A program made the translations under genes and the position numbers. From Bacillota bacterium (GTDB lineage Bacteria; Bacillota; Clostridia; Acetivibrionales; DTU013), in the NCBI GenBank assembly GCA_023412665.1, contig JAEZCA010000043.1, positions 1 through 64,000 of the forward strand: a stretch of 64,000 nt of DNA. Reading direction: 5' to 3'. The notes under the pieces were generated by a model that was not told the origin of the DNA, ran no database searches, and saw only the letters and a list, made by a program, of their open reading frames with translations. Below, piece after piece: positions 25,865 through 36,100 of the stretch (position 1 is its first letter; every line of letters begins with the position of its first letter).

Positions 25865-28376
25865 ACTGCATTACAAAGGCAGCACCCGTGCCTGTTTCAG
25901 GCTTTTCCGCCCATATCCTGCCCTTCATTTCGGTCATATAGTTTGCACAGCTGTGAAGTCCGAATCCATGCCCGGTAGTTTTTGTAGTAAAGCCGTAGGC
26001 AAAAATACTTTCAAGTTTTCCCGCTTCTATACCGGGACCTGTATCACTGATACGTATATAAACGCTTTCATTATCGTTTGTCACCTCAATAGTCAGTACT
26101 TTATCAGGGGTCTGACCATGCTGCATAGATTCCACTGCGTTTTTTATTATATTGATGAGTATGTGGAGCAATTTGGTTTTCTGGGCCATGGCCTTGACCT
26201 GCCTGTCATATTTCCTGACAACCTGTACGTTGTTGTTGTCAATTATATTGTGGTTCATTTTCAGCGCATCCTCCAAAGCGGGAATGATGTCCATCAGCTC
26301 CAGATTCGATCTGATACCTTCAAAGCTCTGCTGCGTGTTGATGATATCCTCGATAAGTCCGGTCTTGCCCAGCATTCTGTCAGCATATTCCTTCAGCCTG
26401 CTCTGCAGCAGCTTGAATGACTCGCCCAAGGAAAGATAATACTGCATCAAAAGCCTGCCTTTTGGATCACTGCTGATAAATTCATCCAGTTGTTCGAACT
26501 TGCTCTCCAGCATATTATTGGCTCTTTTCAGATCATATACGCAGCTGCCCTTTATATAGCCTTCAAGGGCCTGGTAAGTAACATTGATGCTGTTCATTAT
26601 ATTCGCTATGTTGTGAAGTATTCCCGTGGTGTCCGACATACCTTTTTTATGGGCCTTGTCCATCAGCTTTCTATAGCTGCGGTCCAGCTTTTCAAACAGT
26701 ATGGTGCTGTTGAGGGCAATACTGATCAAAATGCTGAGGTTACGGATGATCCTTACGTCCTTTATACGGGTCTCAAATACACAAAAACCCAAAAATTGAT
26801 CACCCTGATACAATAAATGCGCCATAAGGAAATGCGGGACATCACCATCAAAACTAATATCCTCCAGACACTGAGAACCGCTTTTATTGTATGACTGCTG
26901 ATTCGAAACACGCCTGCCGTCCCTGAATATAAACTCAGGATAATAATCATCAGGGAGGCCTTTTCCCTCTCTGTCATTAAAGAGATAGAGCCAGCAGCTG
27001 TCTATACCCAGAATGGGCAGGTTTGTTTCCAGTGTTTTCAGCAGGCTCTCCACACTGAAGTTGGTCAGCAGTATCTTCCCAGCCTCTCTCAGAGCATGCT
27101 TCTGCTTGCTGTATTCTACATCCTTGCGGAACCACGCATTAGAGAGCCTGTTTTGAAGAATCACCTGCATCTGATAAAACATATTGTCGGCCCATGCCGG
27201 TTTTTCCATAGAAGTGCCTGCATATGCAAGGAAATAAGGCATCAGCAGTTCCCGGAAGACAATGGCTATGTGCTTGAATTCCCTGAATTCATCATAAAAC
27301 TGTACCTTCCTGAGCATCATTTCGAATTTCATAAGAAAGGCACTATATTCACCCTTATAAAAAGCTTCTCTGAACGATTCAATCAATACACTAGCCTCAG
27401 CCGCGTCAAATGGTGTCAGCTCCGTAATGCTTCCGGTGATCCCTTTGAGCATGTCTTCATCAAGGTCTTCAAACCTTATTCCGGAATAAGGTATGTCACC
27501 AGTTTCCATAGAAATCGCCGATTGGGGGACACATCCGCAGGAACTGCGGTAGATCACCTTCCCCGGGACTATTGTTGCAGACGGCGCCTCTCCTTTAGTC
27601 AGCAGTGCATTCATTACTTCGCAGGCATGGAACCCAAGCTCCTTCCATGGGAAATATACCGTTGTAAAGGCCGGCATTGAAAACCTGCCGGTCTCACCGT
27701 CCTCGTAGCTTGTCACTGCTATGTCGTCAGGAACCCTAATACCCCTGCGCTGTAGCGAATTGACTATCTGGAAGGTCTCCTCGTTATAAAGCGAAACTAT
27801 TGCTTCGGGGTACAGTTTTCTCTCATCAAGAAGTACCTCCACAGCTCTCCTGCCTCTCTCGCTTTGGTCAAGGCCTGACAGCTCCTCATGGCTGACAAAA
27901 AACTGGGGATCGTATATACCATAGCTGTTCATGACATCAAAAAACACATTTGTTCTGTCATCAGGTCTGCTGGGTGCAATGAAAGCTATCTTCCTCATGC
28001 CGTGAACACTGATAAGGTGCTCTATTATTTCAACGACATATCTTCGGCCTGGAAAATACACACCGGATAAGTTTGGAATATGGACACCGACACTAACCAT
28101 CGGTATACCCTTTAAGCTTTTAAAAAACTCACTGTTGTAGGCGATGCGATCCCATCCCAGAAATATCAGCCCGTCGAGCCTGAACTGCCGGATCAGCCGG
28201 ATATAGACACTCTCATGGTATGGGTTTGATGCAGTTTCCTGGCAGTGGAAATGGCTGAAACGTATAATATCCATATTGTGCTGACATGCAGAGTCCAGTA
28301 TGCCCTTTGTCAGCAAATTGTGATACTCGTCATAGGAATCCTCATCAATAAAACCTATTCTATATTTCTGTTCCAT
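25842..28376 (-). CDS. Soluble histidine kinase with LacI-type ligand domain (paralogue 2)
   Basis: An 844-residue cytoplasmic sensor kinase. It has a LacI-type periplasmic-binding fold without a DNA-binding helix-turn-helix (about 5-290, ending in an SSCGC motif), a helical linker, a GAF-like region (about 430-560), a phospho-acceptor candidate in ILHNIANIMNSIN (His588), and a HATPase domain (about 730-840) with INIIKNA (N box), DTGPG (G1) and GHGFGL (G2). There is no membrane segment. The LacI fold suggests a sugar-like or nucleotide ligand. The start is ATG with GGAGG eight bases upstream. It is the third gene of an operon with a paralogue and a REC-GGDEF-EAL protein, its likely phosphorylation target. 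Confidence 0.82.
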   Translation of the reverse strand: MEQKYRIGFIDEDSYDEYHNLLTKGILDSACQHNMDIIRFSHFHCQETASNPYHESVYIRLIRQFRLDGLIFLGWDRIAYNSEFFKSLKGIPMVSVGVHIPNLSGVYFPGRRYVVEIIEHLISVHGMRKIAFIAPSRPDDRTNVFFDVMNSYGIYDPQFFVSHEELSGLDQSERGRRAVEVLLDERKLYPEAIVSLYNEETFQIVNSLQRRGIRVPDDIAVTSYEDGETGRFSMPAFTTVYFPWKELGFHACEVMNALLTKGEAPSATIVPGKVIYRSSCGCVPQSAISMETGDIPYSGIRFEDLDEDMLKGITGSITELTPFDAAEASVLIESFREAFYKGEYSAFLMKFEMMLRKVQFYDEFREFKHIAIVFRELLMPYFLAYAGTSMEKPAWADNMFYQMQVILQNRLSNAWFRKDVEYSKQKHALREAGKILLTNFSVESLLKTLETNLPILGIDSCWLYLFNDREGKGLPDDYYPEFIFRDGRRVSNQQSYNKSGSQCLEDISFDGDVPHFLMAHLLYQGDQFLGFCVFETRIKDVRIIRNLSILISIALNSTILFEKLDRSYRKLMDKAHKKGMSDTTGILHNIANIMNSINVTYQALEGYIKGSCVYDLKRANNMLESKFEQLDEFISSDPKGRLLMQYYLSLGESFKLLQSRLKEYADRMLGKTGLIEDIINTQQSFEGIRSNLELMDIIPALEDALKMNHNIIDNNNVQVVRKYDRQVKAMAQKTKLLHILINIIKNAVESMQHGQTPDKVLTIEVTNDNESVYIRISDTGPGIEAGKLESIFAYGFTTKTTGHGFGLHSCANYMTEMKGRIWAEKPETGTGAAFVMQFRSQPSL

Positions 28377-28394
28377 AACAATGTCCTCCATCCC

Positions 28395-30959
28395 CTATGA
28401 AAACCTGAGAATAAAGGATGCCCCCTTCTCCTGCCCATCGCTTTGGGCATGGATCGTTCCGCCCATATCCTCCATATATCTGCTGCAGCTGTACAGTCCG
28501 TAGCCGGAACGGCCTTCCTTGGTGGAAAATCCATATTCAAATATCCTGTCAAGATTGCCATTAGGGATTCCTCTGCCGTTATCAGTTATCTTGAGATACT
28601 TTCCGGAGCCGTCCGTATATGTTTTAATCAAAATCCTTTTATTACCCGAAGAAGAACTGCTCATTGCATCTCTGGCATTAGAAATTATATTGAAAATGAT
28701 AAAGAACAATTTCGCTCGGTGAACCAGAGCCCTGAATCCGGGCTCATACTCCCTGTCCACCGTGATCGACTGCCTTTCAAAGGTATCCTGGTTCAGTTTG
28801 AGAGCATCCTCTATTATGGGCTCCAGCAAAAGCTCCTCAAGCTTCACATCGATCCCTGCATAGCTTTGTTGTGCCGCAACGGCATCGTTGATAGTAGTGA
28901 TTTTCGATCTGAGCCTGTTCATATTCTGAACAAGCTGCAGCTGCAGCTTTTCCGCAGCATTGCCAAGCCTCATATAAAACTGCATGAGCTTTTTGCCTCT
29001 GACATCCCGGCTGATGAATTCTTCAAGCCGATTTATGTTGTCTTCCAGAAGGCTCCCGGCCATGACGATATCGTCGAACAGTTGTGATCCGGCGCTCTCC
29101 TCTAACAAATGAAGTGAGACATTCATACTGTTCAAGGTATTTCCTATGCTGTGCAGTATATTTGCGGCAATATCAGCCATTCCTTCCTTTTGTGCATGCT
29201 CGACCAGTTTCCTGTAAGCCTGGTCCAGCCTGTTCAGGAGCACGATCCCATGCAGCGCCGTACTGATATTGGTTGACAGGGTCTGATAGAAAATCTCGTC
29301 AAGCGGCCCCGCTCCCTGGCTGAATAGCGCAAATCCCATTATTTCATCTGTGACATGGAGTAAATAGGCCAGCGAAACCTGCCCGATCCCGTCGGAACGA
29401 ATCATGGCCAGCTGATTTTTCAGGCTGTTTGCTTTACCGGGTGTCTCTTCCATTTTACCGTTCACATATTTGAAAAGAAGAACACTGTGGTCAAAAAGAT
29501 TCTCTTCGACATCAGATCCGGTAAAGATCGAGTTTGATATAAAAATACAGCAACCGCTGATATTAAGCATTTTAATGCCGTATACAAGCGAGTCGATAAG
29601 ATGCTGCAGCGTGAAATTCAAAAAAAGCTTCTGATTCATGATTTGCAGTCCCTGATCAATCATCCTTGCCTTGAGCACCTCCACTCCATGCATGCATGCA
29701 GCCTTTTCGCTGACAAGAGCCTGCAGCTGCATAAACAGACTGCCGGACCACAGCATTGTTTCGGTATCAGACAGCAGATATGGGTATAAGAGATTCCTTA
29801 TGTCAGTGGCAAGTTCATTTATCCTGGGTTGTTCCCTTACATTTCTGAGTTGTTTTTCAGCTTCCTTGAGAAAGATCATATCGTCCTTCTTTTTTAATGC
29901 AAGAAGAAATGAATCAATAATATTCTCAAAACACACGCCGCTTCCATTGTACATGGTATAAAGCGTACGTACGATATCTCCTGTCTCTTGCGGGGTCATG
30001 CTCCCGATCCCGCGGGTCAAAGAACAGGCGCGCCCCGGATCCGCCGGCCTTACATAATACGGAAGACACCCGCAGGATTCTCTGCATATTATCCTGCCGT
30101 AGCCGGACAATTCCGTCTCCATAGGTATGCTTCCTTCAGTCACAAGCTTCGACAGCTTCTTGCAGCCCTCATAGCCAAGCTCCTTCCAGGGAAAATACAC
30201 GGTAGTGTATCCCGGATAGGAGTACTTTGCAAAATCGCCCTCCTCGTAGCTGACAACGGCTATATCTGCAGGTACACTGAGATTTCTTGCATTCAGCTCG
30301 GTGATGATAAAGCCCGTATCATTGTAATTCAATGAGATAACAGCCTGGACATCAAGCTTCCTCTCATCTAGCAGGATCTCCACAGCCCTGCTGCTTCTCT
30401 CCCTGTGCTGCTCAATGCCAGAAGGCAGCACATCGTTTCCGACATAAAGCTGCGGGTCATATATGCCGCATTCTCGCATGATGCGTTCATAGGCATCCCT
30501 TCTGTTATCCTCTCTGTAATGCTCGATATAGGCTATTCTTGTTAAATGGTGAACCTCAATAAGGTGGCGTGTTATTTTTGCAATGAATTCGTCTCCTGTG
30601 AAATAAACCGAAGGGATATCTTCGAATATCGTGCCAAGGCTTAGCAAAGGAATCGAGCCGAAACGCCTCATGAAATCTTCATGATTGTACATCGCTCCGG
30701 CCTGGGTCCAGCCGAGGAAAAGTAATCCGTCAAGATCGTACTGCTGTATGTGGTCCAGTACCATATCCACCTGGTGGGAAAATTTGTACGCTATATGGGA
30801 GGAATAGTAGCCGAACCTGATGATATCAATATCCAGTTCCTGAGCAGCCTCCGATATACCCTCCAGGATCAGGTTGTGATAATCATTGTCCATGTTTTCA
30901 TCAAGAAAGCCGATGGTGTATCTTCTTTTGGGCGAAACAGAACCAATGCGGTTATCCAT
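28395..30959 (-). CDS. Soluble histidine kinase with LacI-type ligand domain (paralogue 1)
   Basis: An 854-residue paralogue of the downstream kinase with the same order: LacI-type binding fold (about 10-310, ending in ESCGC), linker and GAF-like part, phospho-acceptor candidate in ILHSIGNTLNSM, and HATPase with IFNIISNA, DNGRG and SGYGL. Both proteins share long blocks such as VYFPWKELG in the binding domain. Sequence has diverged in the ligand pocket region, so they may sense different ligands or form heterodimers. AGGAG precedes the ATG by six bases, and the start is one base after the stop of the GGDEF gene, indicating coupling. Confidence 0.82.
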   Translation of the reverse strand: MDNRIGSVSPKRRYTIGFLDENMDNDYHNLILEGISEAAQELDIDIIRFGYYSSHIAYKFSHQVDMVLDHIQQYDLDGLLFLGWTQAGAMYNHEDFMRRFGSIPLLSLGTIFEDIPSVYFTGDEFIAKITRHLIEVHHLTRIAYIEHYREDNRRDAYERIMRECGIYDPQLYVGNDVLPSGIEQHRERSSRAVEILLDERKLDVQAVISLNYNDTGFIITELNARNLSVPADIAVVSYEEGDFAKYSYPGYTTVYFPWKELGYEGCKKLSKLVTEGSIPMETELSGYGRIICRESCGCLPYYVRPADPGRACSLTRGIGSMTPQETGDIVRTLYTMYNGSGVCFENIIDSFLLALKKKDDMIFLKEAEKQLRNVREQPRINELATDIRNLLYPYLLSDTETMLWSGSLFMQLQALVSEKAACMHGVEVLKARMIDQGLQIMNQKLFLNFTLQHLIDSLVYGIKMLNISGCCIFISNSIFTGSDVEENLFDHSVLLFKYVNGKMEETPGKANSLKNQLAMIRSDGIGQVSLAYLLHVTDEIMGFALFSQGAGPLDEIFYQTLSTNISTALHGIVLLNRLDQAYRKLVEHAQKEGMADIAANILHSIGNTLNSMNVSLHLLEESAGSQLFDDIVMAGSLLEDNINRLEEFISRDVRGKKLMQFYMRLGNAAEKLQLQLVQNMNRLRSKITTINDAVAAQQSYAGIDVKLEELLLEPIIEDALKLNQDTFERQSITVDREYEPGFRALVHRAKLFFIIFNIISNARDAMSSSSSGNKRILIKTYTDGSGKYLKITDNGRGIPNGNLDRIFEYGFSTKEGRSGYGLYSCSRYMEDMGGTIHAQSDGQEKGASFILRFS

Positions 30960-30960
30960 A

Positions 30961-32919
30961 CTACTCTCCTGTTGTAAGATCATTCAGATACTGTTCGATA
31001 GGTTTGGGCGCATTGAAATGGTACCCCTGCAGTATACACTCTCTTGAATCCAGGATATGCTTCTGCTCCTCAGTTTCAATACCGCTTATGATCACATCCA
31101 GATCCCATGTTTCAATTATATCCATAAGAGCCATCAGGAACTTCTTGTTCTTTATATCTGTGGTGATATTTTTTACATAAGCCTTGTTCAGCTTGATCAT
31201 CGTATCCTTCGGGACCTGCTGCAGGAATACGAAAGCAGGATAATCGCTGTCAAAGCCATTGAGGGCAAACTGGACTCCGAAATCATTAAGCTCCCGTATT
31301 ATAGCCAAAGCACCAGGTGTAGTCTGGAATGAGAACTTGTCCTCCAGATTCAGCTTCAGAAATGCAGGATCTATGCCTTTGTCATTGACCGCGGATTTTA
31401 TGGTGTCTATAAAACCGGGATGGTAAAACTCCTTGGCTGTACAGCTGACCATTACAAAAAGCTTGTCATGGCCTGCTTCGTGTATTCTTTTAAGGTGCTC
31501 CAGTGATTTTCTTATAATATAGGCGCCCAGCACAATGATCTGGTCGGATTTCTGCGCTATATGCAGGAACCGCCCGGGCTCGAGTTCGCCATATTCCGGA
31601 TGCATCCACCGGACCAGCGCCTGCATGCCGATGATCTCATCCTTGGTATTGACCAGGCTTTGCAGGTATACATCGATCTGCCGCCTGTCGATAGCTTTTT
31701 TCAATTCTCTCTCTATTTTTATTTCATTGATGTAGGAATTAGATTCAGACAGCTCATGGAACTTATATATGCTGTGCACCTTTTTCGCTTCGTACAGCGC
31801 TATATCCGCATATTTGAGCAGTGTATTGATCGAAATGCCGTTCCCATTGTATACGCTGATCCCGATACAGCAGGAAATATCTATCTCATGCCCGGAGATA
31901 ATATACGGCTCCTTGATCGAGTCAATAAGCGACTGTGCAATTCTTCCGACAGACTCCCTGTCAGTCTCACATATCACCGCCGTAAACTCATCTCCTCCGA
32001 GCCTGAATATAGCTTTGATACTGCAATTATCGCTTATATAGTCCGGGACGTCGCAGGCATACTTGTCCAGCACCTTGCCTATCCTCTCAGCTACCCTGAC
32101 AAGCAGCCGGTCTCCTATATCGTGGCCGAATATATCATTTACACTTTTAAAATCGTCCAGATCAAGATAAAACAGCGAAAACGAACTGAAGCGGCGGGGT
32201 TCCCCTGTTATGAGTGAATTTACAGAGGTATAGAAGGACCGTCTGTTCAGCAATTCTGTCAATGAATCGTAATGCGCGCTGTGAGCCAGCAGCTTCTCCT
32301 TTTCCTTGCGGAGCGCAATTTCTTCCCTGAGCTTTTGTACAGTGATCGTGAGCTCATTTGTTCTTCTATCCACTTCCTGCTCAAGGTTTCCTATATGCCT
32401 TCTCACCTGCATCTTCAGGCTCCACTTTGTGGTCATTGCAAGGGCTATCTGTTTTAAAGAAACATTGTCGAAGGGCTTTCTTATAAACAGAAGGTTATCT
32501 TTATGTCCAAGCTTTGCTATGATCTGATCCCATGAATAATCCGAATATGCGGTGCATATCACAACACCGGCATCGGGATCGATTTCCCAAATTCCTTCTA
32601 TAGTTTCTATCCCGTCCATGCCGGGCGGCATCCTGACATCCATGAATACCAGTGAATAAGGCTCGCCGGCTTCTTTGGCCATCCTTACCATTTCAATGGC
32701 TTCATTCCCCTGATAAGCGTCATCTATATTATACTTTATATCTGCTGCAGCCTTATCTGCCGGGGCTTGGAAGCTTTCACCGAATAGCTCCTCCTTAAGG
32801 AGCTTTGTTTCCTGATAATCTTCCATATATCCGGAAGAAGTCGCAAGGATATACTTGATATCTTCATGTATATCCTTGTTATCGTCCGCTATAAGGATCC
32901 TTTTGTTTTGTATATCCAT
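30961..32919 (-). CDS. Response regulator with GGDEF and degenerate EAL domains
   Basis: A 652-residue protein. REC domain (about 5-170) with MDVRMPPGMDG and IRKP; GGDEF domain (about 220-385) with an intact FRLGGDEF active site but no RxxD inhibitory site at the usual place; C-terminal EAL domain (about 395-645). In the EAL domain the signature reads MQALVRW (Gln for Glu), the DDFG motif reads NGFD and the lysine-aspartate motif reads IKLNK, so phosphodiesterase activity is unlikely. Prediction: phosphorylation-controlled diguanylate cyclase with an EAL sensor or dimer module. First gene of the operon with two LacI-type kinases. GAGAGG is six bases before the ATG. Confidence 0.88.
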   Translation of the reverse strand: MDIQNKRILIADDNKDIHEDIKYILATSSGYMEDYQETKLLKEELFGESFQAPADKAAADIKYNIDDAYQGNEAIEMVRMAKEAGEPYSLVFMDVRMPPGMDGIETIEGIWEIDPDAGVVICTAYSDYSWDQIIAKLGHKDNLLFIRKPFDNVSLKQIALAMTTKWSLKMQVRRHIGNLEQEVDRRTNELTITVQKLREEIALRKEKEKLLAHSAHYDSLTELLNRRSFYTSVNSLITGEPRRFSSFSLFYLDLDDFKSVNDIFGHDIGDRLLVRVAERIGKVLDKYACDVPDYISDNCSIKAIFRLGGDEFTAVICETDRESVGRIAQSLIDSIKEPYIISGHEIDISCCIGISVYNGNGISINTLLKYADIALYEAKKVHSIYKFHELSESNSYINEIKIERELKKAIDRRQIDVYLQSLVNTKDEIIGMQALVRWMHPEYGELEPGRFLHIAQKSDQIIVLGAYIIRKSLEHLKRIHEAGHDKLFVMVSCTAKEFYHPGFIDTIKSAVNDKGIDPAFLKLNLEDKFSFQTTPGALAIIRELNDFGVQFALNGFDSDYPAFVFLQQVPKDTMIKLNKAYVKNITTDIKNKKFLMALMDIIETWDLDVIISGIETEEQKHILDSRECILQGYHFNAPKPIEQYLNDLTTGE

Positions 32920-33176
32920 CCCGAACCTCTCTTGTGGATAGTCTGCATGCTTATCACTGGAGTACTCAGCTGAATATCTGCTTTAATACATTATATTATT
33001 TTCAGGAATAATTTTCAATCACCGTGTACATCCCGGCAAACATGATAATTTTTGACTACAATCACAGCTGTCAGATCGTATGCTCATCTCCCGCCAGCAA
33101 ACTGATACATGATTGGACAATTTTTATGAAATAATACAACAATAATGCCTAGTTTAATATAAAGGAGTGCTTCTTG

Positions 33177-36100
33177 ATGAAAATGTCAACAATGGACGGC
33201 AATCAGGCTGCGGCTTACGCCTCTTACGCATTTACCGAGGTTGCCGCAATTTTTCCTATAACACCGTCATCACCCATGGCCGAATACGCAGATGAGTGGG
33301 CATCCCATGGGAAACAAAATATATTCGGCCAGATAGTCAATGTTGTAGAAATGCAGTCCGAAGCAGGCGCTGCAGGTGCAATGCACGGATCTCTGCAGGC
33401 AGGCGCACTGACGACCACCTATACGGCGTCACAGGGGTTGCTTCTCATGATACCAAACCTGTATAAAATGGCGGGAGAACTACTTCCGGGCGTGCTGCAT
33501 GTCTCCGCACGCGCGCTTGCAGCCCACGCCCTTTCCATATTCGGCGACCATCAGGACGTCATGGCATGCAGGCAGACAGGCGCTGCCATGCTTGCTTCGG
33601 CCAATGTCCAGGAGGTCATGGACCTGGGTTGTGCGGCGCATCTGGCCGCGATCAAATCGAGGATCCCATTCATCCACTTTTTCGATGGCTTCAGGACCTC
33701 CCATGAAGTCCAGAAAATCAGCACAATAGAGTATTCCGATCTGGCAGGGCTTGTAGATATGCAGGCCGTCAAGGATTTCAGGAACAGGGCCCTCAATCCC
33801 GAGCATCCCGTTGCCAGAGGTACGGCTCAGAACCCGGATGTATATTTTCAAGGGAGGGAGGCTTCCAATAAGTTCTATGACCAGGTACCGGCAATCATCG
33901 AAGGCTGCCTGAAGGATATTGAGAGGATAACCGGCAGGAGCTACCATCTGTTTGATTATTATGGAGCGCCTGATGCCGAATATGTAATAATCGCCATGGG
34001 TTCGGTGTGTGACACGGTCAACGAAACAGTGGACTATATGAACTCAAGAGGCAAGAAGACAGGAGCCGTCATAGTCAGGCTCTACAGGCCGTTCTCAGAA
34101 AAACGCCTTCTGGATGCCATACCCAAATCAGTAAAAAAAATTGCAGTTCTCGACCGAACAAAGGAGCCTGGAGCTCCGGGCGAACCGCTTTACCTGGATG
34201 TTTGCAAAGCGTTCTACAGTGTGACCGGCCAAAAACCGCTCATAGTAGGCGGCAGATACGGCCTAGGCTCCAAGGATACACGCCCGTCGCAGATAGCTGC
34301 GGTATTTGACAACCTAATGTGCGACAATCCAAAGGACCGGTTCACCATAGGTATAGTCGACGATATCACATATACCTCTCTGCCTGAGGGAGATATCATA
34401 GAAACGACACCAGCAGGCACCATCAGCTGCAAGTTCTGGGGCCTTGGGTCCGACGGCACTGTCGGCGCAAATAAATCGGCGATAAAAATAATTGGAGACA
34501 ATACAGAGCTTTACGCACAGGCATATTTCTCATACGACAGCAAAAAATCCGGCGGCACGACAGTTTCACATCTCAGGTTTGGTCCGAATCCGATCAGGAG
34601 CCCTTACCTTGTCTATAATTCAGACTATGTCGCCTGCCATAATAAATCGTTCCTGTACAATTATGATATACTGAAGGGCCTGAAAAAAAAGGGAGTATTC
34701 GTACTGAACTGTCCGTGGAGCGTGGACGAGCTTGAAAGTAATCTCCCTGCAAAGCTGAAAAGGTATATTGCCCAAAACGAAATCAGCTTCTACACCATAG
34801 ACGCGGTTAAAATCGCTGGAGAGATCGGTCTTGGCAACAGGATCAACATGATCATGCAGACTGTTTTCTTCAAGCTTGCAAATATCATTCCGGTGGAGGA
34901 CGCGATAAAGTATCTGAAGGCTTCCATCGAAAAGGCCTATGGCAAAAAGGGAAAGAAAATAGTCGATATGAATAACCAGGCGGTGGACCACTCCATCGAA
35001 GCTCTCCACAAGGTGAATGTGCCAAAGGCCTGGGCCGATGCACCCGACGAAAGCAAGGAGCCTGAAACGGTGCCCGATTTCATTCACAAGGTACAAAGGC
35101 CGATGGCACGACATGAGGGCGATGAGCTGCCGGTCAGTGCTTTCAATGGTATCGAAGACGGAACACACCCGCTGGGAACCACAGCCTATGAAAAGCGCGG
35201 CATAGCAATAATGCTGCCCCAATGGCAGCCTGATAACTGTATACAGTGCGGCAGGTGCTCGTATGTATGCCCGCATGCAACAATACGTCTGTTCCTGCTG
35301 GATGAGCAGGAGGCTGCTAACGCACCGGAAAACTATACTACCCTGAAGGCAGCCGGAAAAGGGCTTGAAAAAATGCGTTTCCGCGTACAGGTCAGTCCGA
35401 TGGACTGCACAGGCTGCGGCAACTGTGCCGATGTCTGCCCCACATCCGAGAAAGCGCTGGTAATGGTACCGGCAGAAGAGGAAACAGCAAGACAGGAGGG
35501 CAATTGGGAGTTTTCTCTGTCACTGGTACCAAAAGAAAATGTTATGGACAAGAAGACATTAAAGGGAAGCCAACTCATTCAGCCGCTGCTGGAATATAAC
35601 GGTGCCTGCCCCGGCTGCGGCGAAACTCCGTATGTCAGGCTCGTCACCCAATTGTTCGGAGACCGCATGATGATAGCCAATGCAACAGGCTGTTCATCCA
35701 TCTGGAGCGCCAGCTCTCCATCCATTTCATATACAACAAATTCAAAAGGCAAGGGACCGGCATGGGCCAATTCACTGTTCGAAGACAATGCTGAATTCGG
35801 ATTTGGCATGTACCTTGGAGTCAATCAGATAAGAGAGCATATCGCGGACCTGATGCGACGAAGCATGGAGCAGGAGCTGCCAGATGCACTCAAACAGGCT
35901 TTTATTGCATGGCTTGAATCCAAGGACGACGGTGAAGCCTCCAGGGCTGCATCTGCAAATGTGATCAGAGTGCTTTCGGAGATGGATATAAACGGGAACC
36001 AACTGTTGGAAGACATAATGAGTAAAAAAGACTACCTGGTCAAGAAGTCTTTCTGGATAATAGGAGGAGACGGCTGGGCATATGATATCGGCTACGGAGG

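Noticed and set aside
34620..35276. A 218-codon open frame opposite nifJ
   Set aside because: Antisense to conserved nifJ sequence and low-information translation.
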